NCBI GenBank assembly: GCA_013334965.1
Contig: JAAXWO010000001.1
Span: 275,929-339,928 of the forward strand
DNA: 64,000 nt
Reading direction: 5' to 3'
Source of the DNA: Chlorobiaceae bacterium
GTDB lineage: Bacteria > Bacteroidota > Chlorobiia > Chlorobiales > Chlorobiaceae
The first letter of the stretch is position 1. Each line of letters starts with the position of its first letter. Shown here piece after piece: positions 55,443-64,000 of the stretch. A program made the translations under genes and the position numbers. The notes beneath the pieces are model-generated. The model was not told the DNA's origin. It was given only the letters and a program-made list of their open reading frames with translations, and did not search any database.

Positions 55443-56102
55443 TTAGATTCCCTTGATCTTCCTCGCTGCTGCGGCGGGGTCGGCTGCCTTGAAGAAGGCG
55501 GTGCCGGCGATCAGTGCGTCGGCTCCGGCGGCTGAGAGTTCGGCGGCGTTCTCTTCGGTTACTCCGCCATCCACGGCTATCACCATCCGCGGGTTCATCT
55601 CCATGCGCATGGTATCGAGGCTCGCTATTTTGGCGACCGATGAGGGAATGAACTTCTGGCCGCCGAATCCGGGGTTCACGGACATCAGCAGGACGAGGTC
55701 AAGGTCCGGCAGGATCGATTCGAGCACCGAGACCGGAGTGGCCGGGTTGATCGAGACGCCGGCTTTGGCTCCGAGGCTCTTGATGTACTGGATCGTGCGG
55801 TGCAGGTGGGGGCATGCTTCCTGGTGCACCGTGATCTGGTGCGATCCGGCCTTGATGAAATCCTCGATAAAGCGGTCGGGATCTTTGATCATCAGGTGGG
55901 TGTCGATCACCAGGCTGCTGGATTTGGCGATTGCTTCGACGATCAGGGGGCCGAAGGTTATGTTGGGTACGAAAGCGCCGTCCATGACATCACAGTGGAG
56001 CCAGTCCGCACCTGCTTTTTCAGCAAGTTCGATAGATGACTTCAGATTGGTGAAGTCAGCAGATAGAATCGACGGGGCAATGAGGGTGGATTTGCCGGGC
56101 AT
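55443..56102 (-). CDS. rpe: Ribulose-phosphate 3-epimerase
   Basis: Interconverts ribulose 5-phosphate and xylulose 5-phosphate in the pentose phosphate pathway. The 219-residue TIM barrel has APSILSADF, WLHCDVMDGAFVPNITFGP, LVIDTHLMIKDPDRFI, LLMSVNPGFGGQKFI and VIAVDGGVTEENA; metal-binding His and Asp residues are present. It lies 42 bases downstream of the Omp85 gene on the same strand and ends before a bidirectional terminator. Confidence 0.96.
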   Translation of the reverse strand: MPGKSTLIAPSILSADFTNLKSSIELAEKAGADWLHCDVMDGAFVPNITFGPLIVEAIAKSSSLVIDTHLMIKDPDRFIEDFIKAGSHQITVHQEACPHLHRTIQYIKSLGAKAGVSINPATPVSVLESILPDLDLVLLMSVNPGFGGQKFIPSSVAKIASLDTMRMEMNPRMVIAVDGGVTEENAAELSAAGADALIAGTAFFKAADPAAAARKIKGI

Positions 56103-56144
56103 AAGCTTTCAGGTGTTGTTAGATGAAAAAACTGGTTTCTGATG

Positions 56145-58322
56145 TCAAAAAGCCTCTCCAATTCCAAAGTTGAAGGTGAGGTTCGATAGGCCCATGTTCG
56201 AAAATTGCCATGGGTTCGGATTTGCCGGGTCGTGCACTTTCCATGCGAAATCGAATCTGAACGGTCCGATGGGCGAGCCGATGCGCAGGCCGGTGCCCCA
56301 GTCCCATGCAAAATCCCTGGTCAACGATTGAATCGAGAACGCATAAGGGCCTTTCCTGTCCCAGATGTTGCCGACGTCGGTGAAGAGGGTTATCCCCGAC
56401 GGTTGTCCGAAGACCTTGAACAGCTTCATCCGGTACTCCAGGCCAAGTTCGGCCTTGATGTCGGCGCCGAAGCTGGATGTCGCCGCGCTTCGGCAGTTGG
56501 CTGGCCCGAGGGTGTTGAACAGCCAGCCTCTCATGCTGTTTGAGCCTCCTGCATAGAACCGGTGCTCTTCAGGCGTCGTTTCTGCCTTGCCGTATGGGCT
56601 CATCCAGCCAAGGGAGATCCTGCCGGCGACCTGTCGATCAGGGGTCAGGTCTTTTGCGAAGGCGAGTTGCGTATCGAGCTTGAGGTATTGTGAATATGCT
56701 GTGCCGAAAATCTGTGGCTGGGAGTCCCCGAACGTACTGTACTGTTTCTTGTCGATGTATTTGTCGATGAGCCACAGCAGGCTGCCTGACTCTTCGGCAG
56801 TGGTCGTGAAGTTCCATGTCGTCGTCTTGAGTGGCGACAGGTCATTCCTGTTGGAATAGTTGTATTGCAGGCGGAAGGTCTGGATGAGCCTTGTCTGGAG
56901 AAGGCTGTCGATGCCTTTGCTCACTGCGGTCGGGTTGGCAGGATTGATGCCGATGTTTTTTGCCAGATCGGTCTTGAACAACTGTTCGAAGCCGCGCAGG
57001 GAATCTTTGCGGACGACCTCGATCTCGAAGAAATCGAAATTCATGCGCGAGTTTTTGGTGGGCCTGGTGCTGTAAGTGGCCCTGGCGATCTCCCTGCGAC
57101 TGGAGAGCAGCACGGGAAGCTTTGACTGGGCATATTCCACGGATGAGTTGTAGTATGATCCCTGTCTTTTCAGTATCGGCATGAGCAGGTCAGCCTTGAT
57201 GTTGAGCTCATACGGGATGATCTTGTCGTACTGGTCCGGCGTGAGGTTGCCCAGGAGGTTCGTGTTCGATGAGGTCTGGATGCCGTAATTGCTCGAAAGC
57301 CTGAATTGCTGGCCTCCGCCGAACAGGTTCCTGTTTTCGTAGGCCAGCGCTCCACCCAGAAAAAGTGAGCCGTAGCGGTTGTCTACGAGGAGTTTCGGTT
57401 CGATCTGTTGTTTCGGGCTCGGTTCCAGATGGATCGTCGTGTAGATGCTTCCCGATTTAATGGAGTCTTTTTCTATCGAAATCGACGAGAAAAGGTTCGT
57501 TGATCCGAAGTTCTGGAGGGTTCGTTGTTCGAGTGATTGCCGGGTCGTCTCTCCAGCTCTCCACGCTATCGAGGTGGGGAAGAGTTTCTGTGAGAATTTC
57601 TGGCGCCCGTAGATGGTTACCGAGACGTTGTCACGCTGGAATCTTGTGGCGGTAGATTCATCATCCTTTTTCCTCGGGTCATGAACCACGGCTCTTACCG
57701 GGCCGTATGCAAACCTGGCGGGTATGCCGATGCGGAAGTGCACACCTGCGTTCAGGCCGAGGGTATCGACCTTGATTCTGATGCTGTCGGGGTGGATATA
57801 GGCGTAACCGTTCTCCTTGAAAAATTCAAGGGAGCGGTCACGTTCCTGGATAAGCTTTTCTACAGAAAATATCTCCCTTACCTTCAGTACGCTTTTGTTG
57901 AAGTAACCGGTACGGAGCTCTTCCGGTAAGGTTTCAAGTCCGGCATAGGTGAGCGAGTCGATGCTCGTCGGCTTGTTTTCCTTTATTGAGATGAGGATGT
58001 CGACGTTTCGTCCGGGTTTGCGGACGATGGTGGTGTCGACGTCTGCGAAGAAGTAGCCCTTGAAGGTATAGAGCTTCCTGATCAGGTTGATGTCTTTTTC
58101 GAAGTCTTCGGAGATGAACGGACGGACACCTCCCCTGAAAAGGCCAGATCCCAGAAAGGAGCTCCGGGTCGATGTCATCATAATTCCCCGGATCTCATCG
58201 GAGGTGATGGCTTTGTTGCCGGTGATCCGTATGCTTTTAACCTCCTGAACGGCTGGCGACCTGCTTGTAGCGCCGGACGAGCCGTTCTCGGCCCATACAT
58301 ATACCGGCGACATGAGAAACAA
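56145..58322 (-). CDS. Omp85-family outer-membrane assembly protein (BamA/TamA-like)
   Basis: A barrel protein of at least 725 residues. POTRA-type units lie in the N-terminal third (VKSIRITGNKAITSDEIRGIM, KPTSIDSLTYAGLETLPEELR). The C-terminal half is a 16-strand-type barrel with FYAGGSNSMRGWLFNTLGP, the RGW/RGF loop-6 motif of Omp85, and ends GIGEAF with the terminal Phe. Fewer POTRAs than classic BamA are visible, so TamA-like or a second BamA is possible. The open frame starts at TTG 58322 with only a partial signal peptide; an ATG at 58380 would supply a full signal peptide but is shifted by a T10 run. Confidence 0.85.
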   Translation of the reverse strand: MFLMSPVYVWAENGSSGATSRSPAVQEVKSIRITGNKAITSDEIRGIMMTSTRSSFLGSGLFRGGVRPFISEDFEKDINLIRKLYTFKGYFFADVDTTIVRKPGRNVDILISIKENKPTSIDSLTYAGLETLPEELRTGYFNKSVLKVREIFSVEKLIQERDRSLEFFKENGYAYIHPDSIRIKVDTLGLNAGVHFRIGIPARFAYGPVRAVVHDPRKKDDESTATRFQRDNVSVTIYGRQKFSQKLFPTSIAWRAGETTRQSLEQRTLQNFGSTNLFSSISIEKDSIKSGSIYTTIHLEPSPKQQIEPKLLVDNRYGSLFLGGALAYENRNLFGGGQQFRLSSNYGIQTSSNTNLLGNLTPDQYDKIIPYELNIKADLLMPILKRQGSYYNSSVEYAQSKLPVLLSSRREIARATYSTRPTKNSRMNFDFFEIEVVRKDSLRGFEQLFKTDLAKNIGINPANPTAVSKGIDSLLQTRLIQTFRLQYNYSNRNDLSPLKTTTWNFTTTAEESGSLLWLIDKYIDKKQYSTFGDSQPQIFGTAYSQYLKLDTQLAFAKDLTPDRQVAGRISLGWMSPYGKAETTPEEHRFYAGGSNSMRGWLFNTLGPANCRSAATSSFGADIKAELGLEYRMKLFKVFGQPSGITLFTDVGNIWDRKGPYAFSIQSLTRDFAWDWGTGLRIGSPIGPFRFDFAWKVHDPANPNPWQFSNMGLSNLTFNFGIGEAF

Positions 58323-58393
58323 GGCAAGGAAAATGATAATCCAGGCCTTGAATCGGGAAGTTAACCTAAAAAAAAAACATCGCAGCTTAGCCT

Positions 58394-58621
58394 CTACGTT
58401 AACGGTTCTTCGTCGCTATAGCCGAAATCTTCGTCCGTGGGGTAGTCCGGCCAGATCTCTTCGAGAGTTTCATAAAGTTCGTCGCTGTCCGGAAGGTCGT
58501 GGAGATTCTCCAGCACCTGTTGGGGAGCTCCAGTCCTGTTGGCGTAATCGATCAGCTCATCTTTGGTGACGGGCCATGGAGCATCGGCTATATATCGGGC
58601 AAGATCGAGATTCCAGTACAT
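58394..58621 (-). CDS. DUF2795 family protein
   Basis: A 75-residue acidic protein. YIADAPWPVTKDELIDYANRTGAPQQVLENLHDLPD is the DUF2795 core, a short helical domain found in many bacteria with no known function. It ends 13 bases before the alternative ATG of the Omp85 gene, so they are likely co-transcribed. Confidence 0.85.
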   Translation of the reverse strand: MYWNLDLARYIADAPWPVTKDELIDYANRTGAPQQVLENLHDLPDSDELYETLEEIWPDYPTDEDFGYSDEEPLT

Positions 58622-58648
58622 ACTGTCGGTTAGTGATTGATTCTGGGA

Positions 58649-59404
58649 TTAAGAATGGCTGTGTTCTTCTGCCAGGGTCGATTCCTGCAGGGTCACACGA
58701 TTGTCCTGCGACATATCTGCGGGGAAGTAACCTGTCGGATTGACCTGGACGTTGTCCTTGTGGACTTCATAATGCAAATGGGGGCCGGTGGATACTCCGG
58801 TATTTCCTGAAAAAGCGATCACCTCACCTCGATTGACGCGCTGTCCCTGCCTGATCAGGGTTTTTGAGAGATGGGCGTACACAGTCTGATAGCCATGGGC
58901 ATGGTTTATGATAACCGTTTTCCCGTATCCCCTGTCGAAGCCTGAAAAGGCTACCGTTCCTTCCGCTGTCGCCATCACCTTTGTGCCGATGGGCGCCGAG
59001 AAGTCCGTGCCTGCATGAAAAAGGATCCGTTTATACATAGGGTGTTCCCTCATGCCGAAGCTGCTGGTGATGAACCCGGTAACAGGGCGCATGTCCGGAA
59101 GTTTGGCTATGAATGTTTTCCCTGAATTCTCCCTTGTGGCTTTTCTGTCGGAACTGGTTTCGTCCTGCTGGTTGATCTGGAGTACCAGTTTTTCGATCAT
59201 CAGTTCAGTCGCAGTGAGCAGTTCGCCGGTTGATGACCCGGCAGGCGACGCAGGGGCCTGAGCGGGTTCTGCCGCATATGCCGTACCTATAACGGTGACG
59301 GCTTTCGAAAATGGATGAATAACCATGAACACCAACGCAACGGCGAGTGCAATCGTGCGTCGATAGCGGCCTCCCCGGACCCGCACGACCGTATCGCCTT
59401 TCAT
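58649..59404 (-). CDS. M23-family peptidase (peptidoglycan endopeptidase)
   Basis: An exported zinc endopeptidase of about 251 residues. An N-terminal hydrophobic signal (TIALAVALVFMVIHPF) is followed by a linker and a LytM/M23 domain: FHAGTDFSAPIGTKVMATAEGTV holds the first His and Asp, and GVSTGPHLHYEVHKD the HxH motif. It likely cuts peptide cross-links in the cell wall or acts as an amidase activator. Start 59404 (MKGDTVVRV) is preferred over 59482. Confidence 0.88.
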   Translation of the reverse strand: MKGDTVVRVRGGRYRRTIALAVALVFMVIHPFSKAVTVIGTAYAAEPAQAPASPAGSSTGELLTATELMIEKLVLQINQQDETSSDRKATRENSGKTFIAKLPDMRPVTGFITSSFGMREHPMYKRILFHAGTDFSAPIGTKVMATAEGTVAFSGFDRGYGKTVIINHAHGYQTVYAHLSKTLIRQGQRVNRGEVIAFSGNTGVSTGPHLHYEVHKDNVQVNPTGYFPADMSQDNRVTLQESTLAEEHSHS

Positions 59405-59519
59405 CAGGCAGCAATCCTTGTCTGAAGAGTGCATTAAGTGCGTGGTTGGTTGTCCGGAAGCAGTGTGGTTCTCTTTAAGCACACGAAATATAAAAAAAGA
59501 TTTATTTAATAGTCAACGG

Positions 59520-62375
59520 CTAATGGGCTTCCAGCCAGTTTTTTCCCATGCCTGTCTCGACCTCGACGGGAACGTTCCTCACTCCGCATTTCAGTGCAGC
59601 ATCGATCATGCACTCTTCGACAAGAGCTTTAAGCGACTCCTTTTCCCTGTCGGAAGTTTCGAACAGCAATTCGTCGTGTACCTGAAGCAGCATGACCGAA
59701 TCAAGGCGCTCCTGCTTCATCCGGCGGCTGACCGAACACATGGCATATTTGATTATGTCGGCGGCGGTCCCCTGGATGGGGGTGTTCATCGCAACGCGTT
59801 CGGCCGCCTTGCGGAGGTTGGCGTTCGTGCTGTTCAGGTCGGCGATATAGCGGCGCCTTCCCATGAGCGTGGCGACATAGCCGTTCGTCCTGGCCAGTTC
59901 GATGGTCGTTTCGAGCGACGAGAACATCCCGGGATATTTGGCCATGTAGGTGTCGATGATGGCTTTTGCCTCTTTCTGGTTGATGCCGAGGCGTTGAGCC
60001 AGACCGAAGGGCTGGATGCCGTAAAGCACCCCGAAGTTGACCTCCTTGGCTTTGCGCCGCATGTCCGGGGTGACTTCGTCGGTATCGAAGATGACGCGGG
60101 CCGTGGCGGAATGGATGTCCTCCCTGTTGCGGAAGGCTTCGATCAGCATCGGGTCGCCTGAAAGCTCGGCGGCGATCCTGAGTTCTATCTGGGAGTAGTC
60201 GGCCGACAGCAGCAGGTTGCCCTCTTTGGAGGGGATGAACGCCCGCCTGATCTCCTTGCCGAGAAGCGTCCGGATGGGAATGTTCTGCAGGTTCGGGTTC
60301 GATGAGGAGAGCCGTCCGGTCGCCGTGACGTATTGGTTGAACGACGTATGCAGCCTGCCGGTGCGTGGATGGACCATCTTCGGCAGGGCTTCGATATAGG
60401 TCGTCTTGAGTTTCTGGAGGCTGCGGTACTCCAGGATGTCGGATGCTATCGGATGCATGCCGGTGAGATCCTCGAGAATCTGCACGTTGGTCGAGAAGCC
60501 GGTTTTGGTCGCTTTTTTGGCCGGTAGCTTCAGCACATTGAAGAGGATGTTTCCAAGCTGTTTCGGCGAGTCGATGTTGAACGTTTCACCGGCAGCTTCG
60601 TGGATCTTCGTCGTGAGGGATGCCAGTTCTCGGTTGACGATTTCCGATGTTCGCTCCAGATGGGCCGTGTCGATCGATATGCCCTGGTGTTCCATGGCGG
60701 CAAGGACGCCGACCAGAGGGAATTCGAGTTGCTCGCAGACGTTGAGCAGTTCGGGTGCAGGTTCCATCTGTTCGATGAGCGCCTTTTTCAGCTGCAGCGC
60801 CATATCGGCGTCCTGGCAGGCATAATCGGAGAGTTTCGTGGGGTCGACCTCAAAAATATGAATGACGGCCTTGCCTTCTCCAACCAGTTCGGTGAATTTT
60901 GTCGTTTGCCGTCCGAGATGCCTGGCGGCGAGATCATCCAGGTTGTGTTTGCTTTCCGGGTCAAGAACGTAGCTCGCGAGCATGGTGTCGAATCCTACAG
61001 GGGCCAGTTCGACTCCGTACTTCTTCAGGACGAGGATGTCGTATTTGAGGTTCTGCCCGGTCTTCGGGAGTGCTGCTTGTTCAAGCAGCGGTTTCAGGCG
61101 GGCGACCGACGATTCGGCGTTGAGCCCGCTTTTGCCGAAATAGACGAAAAATGCTTCGCCGGGGTCGATGGCGAACGAGATGCCTGCAAGTTCCGCTTCG
61201 AAGGTGTCGAGGCTGGTGGTTTCGGTGTCGACAGCAAAGCCGCCGGATCGCTCAAGTCGGGCGATGAGCTGCTCGAAGCTCTCCTTGCTGTCGATCAGCG
61301 TGTATGTCGCGCCTTCTCCGGCAGGAATGAGCGGCGGATCTTCCGGGCCCTCTGCAGCCGAATGTTGGCCGGTTGAGGCCAGCGTCCGCTGGGCGATGTT
61401 CAGTATTGAGGGGATCCTGGCGGCGATGCTCCTGAGCTCCAGCCTGTCGAGGAGCGCGAACAACGCATCGGGATCGGGCTTCCCGCAGTGCAGCTGTTCG
61501 AGCGTGAGCGGGAGGTCAAGATCGGTCCTGATCGTGACCAGCTCCCTTGACAGGGGCATCATCTCCCGGAACTCTTCGAGGCTCTGCCTTGTCTTGGGGG
61601 TAAGCTCTTCGAGGTGTTGGTATATGCCTTCGATCGAACCGTATTTTTCGAGCAGGTTCGATGCTGTTTTCGGCCCGATCCCTTTTGCGCCGGGAATGTT
61701 GTCGGAGGTGTCGCCGGTGAGCGTCAGCAGGTCGATGAACTGCTCGGGAGGTACGCCGAACTGTTCGGCGATCTCAGGGCTTCCCATGAGCTCGAAATCG
61801 TTCTGTTTCCTGCCAGGTTTCAGGATTCGGACGCCCTCCTGCACCAGCTGCGACATATCCTTGTCCGGAGTGACGATGAATATCCTGCAGCTCTCCCCGA
61901 ACTTTTTTGAGGCTGTGCCGATCAGGTCGTCCGCTTCGAATCCGGGCATGATGACGACGGGTATACCGAACGCCCGGATCAGTTCCCGGATATTTTCCAG
62001 CTGGCTGATGAGCTCCTCCGGAGGTGCTGGACGGTTCGCCTTGTACTGCTCGTAACGGTCGTGCCTGAAGGTCTTTTCACGGCTGTCGAAGGTTACGGCG
62101 ATATAATGGGGACGGTAATCTTCGATGATCCTGAGCAGGCTGGAAACAAAGCCGAATACGGCGCCTGTCGGTATGCCCTCCTTTGTGGTCATCCTGGCCT
62201 GCTGAAGCGCAAAGAAGGCGCGATAGACGAGCGCCATGCCGTCGAGCAGGAAGAGACCCGGTTTGGGCTCCTTTGCCGAAGGGGAGGGCTCGGCTTCGGT
62301 GGTGCTCAGGTCGGCAATCGGCGCAGGCGCGGGAGAAGCGGTTGCGAAAAGGTCGAACTGGTTCTGGCTGCTCAT
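59520..62375 (-). CDS. polA: DNA polymerase I
   Basis: A 951-residue Pol I with all three activities. After a Pro/Ala/Ser-rich N-terminal extension (about residues 10-40) comes the 5'-3' exonuclease (LLDGMALVYRAFFAL, DLIGTASKKF, GDTSDNIPGAKGIGPKTA). The 3'-5' exonuclease keeps its acidic residues (FAVDTETTSLD, LKYDILVLKKYG, YACQDADMALQLK), so proofreading should work. The polymerase has LLSADYSQIELRIAA and LLQVHDELLFE. It overlaps pheA by 4 bases (ATGA), as second gene of the pair. Confidence 0.97.
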   Translation of the reverse strand: MSSQNQFDLFATASPAPAPIADLSTTEAEPSPSAKEPKPGLFLLDGMALVYRAFFALQQARMTTKEGIPTGAVFGFVSSLLRIIEDYRPHYIAVTFDSREKTFRHDRYEQYKANRPAPPEELISQLENIRELIRAFGIPVVIMPGFEADDLIGTASKKFGESCRIFIVTPDKDMSQLVQEGVRILKPGRKQNDFELMGSPEIAEQFGVPPEQFIDLLTLTGDTSDNIPGAKGIGPKTASNLLEKYGSIEGIYQHLEELTPKTRQSLEEFREMMPLSRELVTIRTDLDLPLTLEQLHCGKPDPDALFALLDRLELRSIAARIPSILNIAQRTLASTGQHSAAEGPEDPPLIPAGEGATYTLIDSKESFEQLIARLERSGGFAVDTETTSLDTFEAELAGISFAIDPGEAFFVYFGKSGLNAESSVARLKPLLEQAALPKTGQNLKYDILVLKKYGVELAPVGFDTMLASYVLDPESKHNLDDLAARHLGRQTTKFTELVGEGKAVIHIFEVDPTKLSDYACQDADMALQLKKALIEQMEPAPELLNVCEQLEFPLVGVLAAMEHQGISIDTAHLERTSEIVNRELASLTTKIHEAAGETFNIDSPKQLGNILFNVLKLPAKKATKTGFSTNVQILEDLTGMHPIASDILEYRSLQKLKTTYIEALPKMVHPRTGRLHTSFNQYVTATGRLSSSNPNLQNIPIRTLLGKEIRRAFIPSKEGNLLLSADYSQIELRIAAELSGDPMLIEAFRNREDIHSATARVIFDTDEVTPDMRRKAKEVNFGVLYGIQPFGLAQRLGINQKEAKAIIDTYMAKYPGMFSSLETTIELARTNGYVATLMGRRRYIADLNSTNANLRKAAERVAMNTPIQGTAADIIKYAMCSVSRRMKQERLDSVMLLQVHDELLFETSDREKESLKALVEECMIDAALKCGVRNVPVEVETGMGKNWLEAH

Positions 62376-63214
62376 GGATTTATTACGCCATAGCTGCCGA
62401 GCACCTTGATCATAGGGGCAAACTCCCTGAGGTGCTCGAGTGCGTTGTGGATATTGGGATCGTCGCTGTGGCCCAGGAAATCGGCGTAAAACAGGTATTC
62501 AAAGGCTTTTTTCTTCGATGGGCGAGACTCGATCTTGGTGAGGTCGATGCCGCGAAGCGCAAGGGTTGCCAGGGCCTTGAAGAGCGACCCCTGTTCGTTT
62601 GGCAGTGAAAAGACGATCGATGTTTTCTGCTGCTGCGTGTCAGGCTGGTTCTTGAGATGCGAAACGTCGGGGTTGTCCTGACGGGCGATACAGAAAAAGC
62701 GCGTTATGTTCCACTCTTCGTCGGCGAGCTCTTCCTGGAGGATTTCCAGTCCGTAGAGCTCACCGGCACGTTTGGACGCAATGGCCAGTACCGACGGATC
62801 ACCGCCTGCTGCGACGATCTTGGCGCTCCCGGCAGTGTCATAGGCAGCTTCCGCCCTGATGTTCGGGTGTTCGGTGATGAAGTTGTGGCACTGCGCAAGG
62901 GCCTGTGGATGCGAAAGCACCTTTGTTGCCTTTTCGGCTGAAGAGCCGGGAAGGCCAAGAAGGCAGTGCTCGACCTTGACGAACGTCTCGGCAAGGATGA
63001 CCACCGGCCTGCGGAGCAGCAGGTCGTAGTTCTGGTGGATGCTTCCGCCGAGCGAGTTCTCGATCGGGATTACCCCGTAGTCGGCCTTTTTGTCCATGAC
63101 GGCAGCGAAAACGTCGTCGAAGCTCTCGCAAGGTTGAGGTTTCCCGAACCTGAGAGCCGCTATTTCGCTGTATGCGCCGGGTTCCCCCTGATAAGCGATC
63201 AACCAGTTTGTCAT
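62372..63214 (-). CDS. pheA: Prephenate dehydratase
   Basis: Makes phenylpyruvate from prephenate in phenylalanine synthesis. The 280-residue monofunctional enzyme has IAYQGEPGAYSEIAALRF, GVIPIENSLGGSIHQNYDLL, and the Thr-containing block EEWNITRFFCIAR (the catalytic TRF), then an ACT domain (KTSIVFSLPNEQGSLFKALATLALRGIDLTKIESRPSKKKAFEYLFYADFLG) for feedback by phenylalanine. No chorismate mutase domain is fused. It is directly upstream of polA with overlapping ends. Confidence 0.95.
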   Translation of the reverse strand: MTNWLIAYQGEPGAYSEIAALRFGKPQPCESFDDVFAAVMDKKADYGVIPIENSLGGSIHQNYDLLLRRPVVILAETFVKVEHCLLGLPGSSAEKATKVLSHPQALAQCHNFITEHPNIRAEAAYDTAGSAKIVAAGGDPSVLAIASKRAGELYGLEILQEELADEEWNITRFFCIARQDNPDVSHLKNQPDTQQQKTSIVFSLPNEQGSLFKALATLALRGIDLTKIESRPSKKKAFEYLFYADFLGHSDDPNIHNALEHLREFAPMIKVLGSYGVINP

Positions 63215-63338
63215 TCTTTGTTCTTGTGATTAACTTTACCGCTACCTACGCAATGATGTTTTCTTTTCTTAAAGAAAATAAATCTTTTGTCATAAACGCG
63301 GCATTTCAGGAATACTATCAATCATCGGGTTGTAACTT

Positions 63339-64000
63339 ATGTCAGGACACAGTAAATGGGCGACTATCAAGCGAAAGAAAGCCGCCACTGATCAGAAAAG
63401 GGGAAATCTGTTCACCAAGCTCGTCAAAGAGATCACCATAGCGGCCAAAATGGGAGGCGGCGACCCTTCAGGTAACCCGAGGCTGAGGCTTGCCATCGAT
63501 ACCGCAAGGGCCAACTCAATGCCGATGGACAACATCCAGCGTGCAGTCAAGAAGGGTACCGGAGAGCTTGAAGGTGCAATGTACGAAGAGATCACCTACG
63601 AAGGTTACGGACCGGGAGGCATTGCCATCATCATCGAGACGGCGACTGACAACAGGAACAGGACTGTGGCAGACATCAGGCATCTGATGAGCAGGAACGG
63701 AGGTTCCCTGGGTGAGAGCGGCAGCGTGGCATGGATGTTCCAGCGGAAAGGATCGATCGATATCCTGAAGTCTGCGGCTTCGGAAGACCAGCTCATGGAG
63801 CTGCTGCTTGATGCGGGCCTTGAAGAGCTGGAGGGAGATGACGAACAGTATTATACCGTACTGACCGATGTCAGGGACCTTGAGACTGCCAAGAAGGTGC
63901 TTGAAGGAGCCGGTATTCCATTTGAGAACGCCAAGATGGACCTTCTTCCCGACACCTATGTCGAACTCGACGGCGATGATGCGCGCAAGGCGATCAAGCT
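63339..64000 (+). CDS. YebC/PmpR-family protein (3' end cut off)
   Basis: A YebC-type protein that runs off the right edge; about 220 of the usual ~250 residues are visible. [22 protein letters not shown], the lysine-rich start and [35 protein letters not shown] are the YebC signature, as is [18 protein letters not shown]. The family was named for transcriptional regulation and is now also known as a translation factor relieving ribosome stalling. No ribosome-binding site of note precedes the ATG. It is divergent from pheA. Confidence 0.94.
   Translation, partial: MSGHSKWATIKRKKAATDQKRGNLFTKLVKEITIAAKMGGGDPSGNPRLRLAIDTARANSMPMDNIQRAVKKGTGELEGAMYEEITYEGYGPGGIAIIIETATDNRNRTVADIRHLMSRNGGSLGESGSVAWMFQRKGSIDILKSAASEDQLMELLLDAGLEELEGDDEQYYTVLTDVRDLETAKKVLEGAGIPFENAKMDLLPDTYVELDGDDARKAIK

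Overview
The window looks like a chromosomal segment of a green sulfur bacterium (Chlorobiota, Chlorobium/Chlorobaculum-like). This is inferred from gene content recognised by eye: a carbamoyl-phosphate synthase large subunit split into a separate half gene, an Omp85 barrel protein, pyruvate phosphate dikinase, a small high-potential iron-sulfur-like protein, a hybrid cluster protein operon and a long B12/radical SAM protein. No 16S rRNA or bacteriochlorophyll gene is present to fix the genus. Most of the sequence is dense, GC-rich housekeeping DNA with many 4-base ATGA overlaps. No rRNA, tRNA, CRISPR array, complete insertion sequence or prophage was seen.

Layout. 1-9.8 kb: hisA (cut by the left edge), scpB, an rsuA/rluB-type pseudouridine synthase, a helix-hairpin-helix/outer-membrane barrel protein, a Sua5/YrdC enzyme, a polyprenol-kinase-like membrane protein, Ppx/GppA, a pabB-pabC fusion and an unknown gene. 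9.8-19 kb, minus strand: smc-HAD-nusB-nth as one tight operon, site-2 protease-folP, a heme-binding c-type protein and a methyltransferase. 19-22.7 kb: a four-gene operon (Rrf2 regulator, ferredoxin-like protein, TPR protein, hybrid cluster protein) behind a perfect 21-bp palindrome, probably a redox or nitrosative stress unit. 22.8-31.4 kb: a B12/radical SAM enzyme behind a 35-bp palindrome, a HAD phosphatase, a secreted protein, a hybrid histidine kinase and two MFS transporters. 31.6-40 kb: uvrA, a 55-residue HiPIP-like protein, small secreted or membrane proteins, a SLATT-domain protein with a downstream partner, a DEDDh exonuclease and a cupredoxin. 40-49.8 kb: ppdK, an orphan ABC permease, elbB, an ICMT-like methyltransferase, an isochorismatase fold enzyme, lpxK with an acyltransferase, purD and a JAMM protease.

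49.8-55.4 kb is the accessory part. A 295-bp patch of degenerate GTCACG-type repeats precedes the half carB gene and trpC. After trpC come three small lower-GC genes. An attC-like recombination site separates the first two, GTTAG-type core sites bound them, and two ~120-bp direct repeats flank them: this looks like an integron cassette remnant with no integrase in view. Two 146-bp tandem repeats and several REP-like hairpins follow.

55.4-64 kb returns to core genes: rpe, an Omp85 gene whose most natural start codon is put out of frame by a run of ten T, a DUF2795 gene, an M23 peptidase, polA-pheA and the start of a YebC-family gene.
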